A program made the translations under genes and the position numbers. Positions 6,542 through 7,855 of a stretch of 7,855 nt of DNA are shown here, one piece after another. The notes beneath the pieces are model-generated. The model ran no database searches. It was given only the letters and a program-made list of their open reading frames with translations, and was not told the origin of the DNA. Numbering within the stretch: the stretch's first letter is position 1; every line of letters starts with the position of its first letter. The DNA is from Caldifarciminota bacterium (GTDB lineage: Bacteria > Hydrothermota > Hydrothermia > B15-G9 > DRBW01), in contig DRBW01000153.1 in assembly GCA_011042705.1 (NCBI GenBank), positions 1 through 7,855 of the forward strand, written 5' to 3'.

Positions 6542-7488
6542 TCCTGAGATTTCCTGGAATGCCTCTCGTAGGCTTCCACTATCTGTTTTACGAGGGAATG
6601 TCGAATGACATCCTCGGGCCCAAAGTAAATGAAGGTAATTCCCTTTATGTCCCTGAGCACGTCCTGGATCTCCACGAGGCCCGATCTGTCCTGGTGAGCC
6701 AGATCTATCTGCGTTATGTCGCCTGTCAGCACGGCCTTGGAGCGGGGGCCCAGACGCGTGAGAAACATCTTCATCTGGACCGATTTGGTGTTCTGGGCTT
6801 CATCCAGTATGACGAAGGCGTCTGAGAGCGTGCGCCCCCGCATATAGGCGAGGGGAGCTATCTCGATGACCCTGGTGTCGAGGAGCCTTCTCACCCTGTC
6901 GGGCGGCATCATGGCGTAGAGTGCATCGTAAAGGGGCGTGAGGTATGGATTGATTTTTTCCTGGAAATCTCCCGGGAGAAAGCCGAGAGATTCCCCTGCT
7001 TCCACGGCGGGCCTGGTTAAGATTATCCTCTCGACCCTGCGTTCCCTGAGGAACTTGAGGGCCATGGCGACGGCGAGGAAAGTCTTCCCCGTGCCCGCCG
7101 GCCCTATGGCCACAACTATGTCGTTCTTCTCTATGGCTTCGAGGTATCTCCTCTGGTTCTCCGATTTGGGAACGATTTTCTTCTTCGGAGTGACGATCAC
7201 AAATTCTTCTTTTTCTTTGCTTCCCGTTCCCTTTACCTGATGGATCGCGTCTATTATGTCCTCTTCATACAGATAGCCGTCTCTTTTAAGTTTCTCCTTA
7301 AGCAGGGCGATTATCTTTTCCATGAGGATGATGTCTTCCTTCTCGCCCGTGATGTGTATCTCGTCACCCCGAAGAACCAGCTTGCCGGGAAAATGTTCTC
7401 TTAGCACATTCAGGTTCGAATCCTGAATTCCCGCGAGTTTCAATAGATCCACCCCCTTTAAGGAAAGGCTCTTTTTCTCTACTGCCAT
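6538..7488 (-). CDS. phoH: PhoH-like P-loop ATPase
   Basis: Cytosolic ATPase of the PhoH/YbeZ family, 316 residues, which is standard. The N-terminal part (about 1-90) resembles the KH-like RNA-binding region of PhoH-like proteins and ends in the typical RDGYLYEEDIIDAI (69-82). The ATPase domain (about 105-310) has Walker A GPAGTGKT at 129-136, Walker B FVILDEAQN at 225-233, the LTGDITQID block at 254-262 and the conserved EDVIRHSLVKQIVEAYE at 292-308. The family is tied to RNA metabolism: in several bacteria the PhoH-like protein (YbeZ) works with YbeY in rRNA processing, which fits ybeY two genes downstream. It is the first gene of the overlapping cluster. The ATG at 7486-7488 follows a strong Shine-Dalgarno at an unusually long 14-base spacing; no other ATG, GTG or TTG lies between them. 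The precise biochemical role (helicase or RNA chaperone) is not visible. Confidence 0.95.
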   Translation of the reverse strand: MAVEKKSLSLKGVDLLKLAGIQDSNLNVLREHFPGKLVLRGDEIHITGEKEDIILMEKIIALLKEKLKRDGYLYEEDIIDAIHQVKGTGSKEKEEFVIVTPKKKIVPKSENQRRYLEAIEKNDIVVAIGPAGTGKTFLAVAMALKFLRERRVERIILTRPAVEAGESLGFLPGDFQEKINPYLTPLYDALYAMMPPDRVRRLLDTRVIEIAPLAYMRGRTLSDAFVILDEAQNTKSVQMKMFLTRLGPRSKAVLTGDITQIDLAHQDRSGLVEIQDVLRDIKGITFIYFGPEDVIRHSLVKQIVEAYERHSRKSQE

Positions 7489-7502
7489 AATTCTATATCC
7501 TG

Positions 7503-7509
7503 CCTCCTT
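7503..7509 (-). promoter_or_regulatory. Shine-Dalgarno of phoH
   Basis: Minus-strand AAGGAGG is a near-perfect anti-Shine-Dalgarno match. It stands 14 bases from the phoH ATG, longer than the usual 5-9. It begins 8 bases after the base of the hairpin at 7518-7551, so the folded hairpin would sit just upstream of an initiating ribosome without covering the site. Confidence 0.65.
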
Positions 7510-7517
7510 CTAACTAA

Positions 7518-7551
7518 AGGCTCCCCTTCTCGCTCGCGAGAAGGGGAGCCT
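7518..7551 (-). terminator. Perfect 16-base inverted repeat, candidate terminator or 5'-UTR stem-loop
   Basis: The arms are AGGCTCCCCTTCTCGC (7518-7533) and its exact reverse complement (7536-7551), separated by only two bases, so the real fold is a 15-bp GC-rich stem with a four-base loop. It fills most of the 84-base gap between the LysM gene stop and the phoH start. On the minus strand it lies 21 bases after the LysM stop but is followed only by TTAGTTAG, a poor U-tract, while an A-run precedes it. On the plus strand it is followed by a clean TTTTT at 7555-7559, as in an intrinsic terminator. It may therefore be a bidirectional or plus-strand terminator, a Rho-aided end or 3' stabiliser for the LysM mRNA, or a 5' stem on the phoH operon mRNA. 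Confidence 0.65.
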
Positions 7552-7562
7552 ATCTTTTTCAT

Positions 7563-7592
7563 ATTGTGTATCTTAGTCTCTCGGAATGTCAA
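7563..7592 (-). promoter_or_regulatory. Candidate sigma70-type promoter for the phoH operon
   Basis: On the minus strand a consensus -35 TTGACA (7592-7587) is followed after 18 bases by CACAAT (7568-7563), four of six matches to TATAAT. Initiation would fall near 7556, giving a leader of roughly 68 bases that begins almost directly with the hairpin at 7551-7518 and ends with the phoH Shine-Dalgarno. The -35 lies in the last codons of the LysM gene (Leu-Asp-Ile), so it could be chance coding sequence. The gap offers no better alternative that I can see. Confidence 0.35.
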
Positions 7593-7855
7593 GGACCTGA
7601 TCCGGATAGATGAGGTCCGGATCTTTGATCTTGTCCTTGTTTGCGTTGTAAATTCTGGTCCACTCCCTGGGATTGTTATAGATCCAGTAAAAGCCCGCTA
7701 TCTTCCAGAGGCAATCTCCTGGAATGACCGTATATGTCCGGTCAAGTCCGTGAGGGACTTTCAGGACCCACCCGGGGTAGATCAGGTTGGGGTCTTTGAT
7801 CAGATCCCTGTTGGCCCTGTAGAGTCTGGGCCAGGCTGAAGCTCTGTTGTAGATG
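7573..7855 (-). CDS. LysM-repeat protein (5' part missing)
   Basis: Only the C-terminal 93 residues are in the window; the TAA is at 7573-7575. They contain the end of one LysM-like unit and a complete second one. The second begins YTVIPGDCLWKIAGFYW and ends NLIYP-type with DPDLIYPDQVLDIP, the classic LysM start (YTV..GD.LW.IA) and finish (P.LIYPGQ.L.IP). The units repeat with a 57-residue period: 34-residue segments at 7753-7854 and 7582-7683 share 20 of 34 residues. Each carries a W..IY.AN.D.IKDP segment common in bacterial LysM proteins with an enlarged loop. LysM modules bind peptidoglycan or related N-acetylglucosamine polymers, so the protein is probably exported or envelope-associated, but any signal peptide or catalytic domain lies outside the window. 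It is separated from phoH by a hairpin and is probably its own transcription unit. Confidence 0.85.
   Translation of the reverse strand, partial: IYNRASAWPRLYRANRDLIKDPNLIYPGWVLKVPHGLDRTYTVIPGDCLWKIAGFYWIYNNPREWTRIYNANKDKIKDPDLIYPDQVLDIPRD
7582..7854 (-). repeat. Tandem LysM-unit duplication inside the LysM gene
   Basis: Two 102-base coding segments, 7753-7854 and 7582-7683, encode related 34-residue blocks that both start IYN and contain IKDP-LIYP. They are offset by 171 bases (57 codons). The protein identity is 20 of 34, and the DNA has diverged considerably, so this is an old domain duplication and not a recent expansion. More copies may lie upstream of the window edge. Confidence 0.75.

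Noticed and set aside
7489..7572. Possible Mg2+ (M-box) or c-di-AMP (ydaO-type) riboswitch in front of the operon
   Set aside because: The gap is 84 bases and is filled by one simple hairpin and a Shine-Dalgarno; both riboswitch classes need far longer multi-helix structures.
7564..7839. Plus-strand open frame of 91 codons near the right edge
   Set aside because: It is the antisense of the LysM repeats; its own repeated look (valine-aspartate-glycine blocks) comes from the real LysM duplication on the minus strand.
1..7855. Mobile elements, CRISPR arrays, tRNA or rRNA genes, defence systems
   Set aside because: No transposase or integrase motifs, no spaced short repeats, no tRNA-like cloverleaf and no toxin, nuclease or reverse-transcriptase motifs were seen; the window is almost fully occupied by housekeeping-type genes.

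Overview
The window holds the bulk of one dense, minus-strand operon plus the 3' end of a separate upstream gene. Read in the direction of transcription (right to left) the order is: the end of a LysM-repeat protein gene (>7855..7573), an 84-base intergenic gap with a perfect hairpin, phoH-like ATPase (7488..6538), pgpH/yqfF-type c-di-AMP phosphodiesterase (6541..4715), ybeY rRNA endonuclease (4764..4357), two tandem CorC/HlyC (DUF21-CBS) membrane proteins (4369..3137 and 3140..1950), mgtE magnesium channel (1969..608), and a PfkB-family kinase of the RfaE1/HldE type (611..1, cut by the window edge). No convincing plus-strand gene is visible, and there is no gene-free stretch above 300 bases.

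Every junction from phoH to the heptose kinase is an overlap: three ATGA stop/start overlaps (6538-6541, 3137-3140, 608-611) and overlaps of 50, 13 and 20 bases. This predicts one polycistronic message with translational coupling. The phoH-pgpH-ybeY core is a widespread bacterial arrangement that joins an RNA-associated ATPase, c-di-AMP turnover and 16S rRNA maturation/ribosome quality control. The distal part is a magnesium-transport block (two CorC paralogs and MgtE). Magnesium is the common thread by inference: ribosome assembly needs it, and MgtE and CorC move or regulate it. The sequence does not prove that the genes act together.

The organism is a bacterium with roughly balanced base composition and Lys/Glu/Arg-rich proteins. 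A heptose-7-phosphate kinase-like gene points to a diderm (LPS- or heptose-glycan-making) lineage. The presence of PgpH means c-di-AMP signalling is likely. I cannot place it to a phylum from the sequence alone; a deep-branching or uncultured Gram-negative lineage is plausible.

Most of the window is conventional, and I do not see an undescribed defence, mobile or RNA system. The points most worth a second look are: the second CorC paralog, which has lost the polar residues of the DUF21 ion site while keeping its CBS/CorC_HlyC half; the 50-base pgpH/ybeY overlap that supplies PgpH with an overprinted hydrophilic tail; the shortened extracytoplasmic domain of PgpH; and the hairpin in front of phoH, whose T-tract lies on the 'wrong' side and which would sit at the very 5' end of the operon mRNA if the candidate promoter is real.
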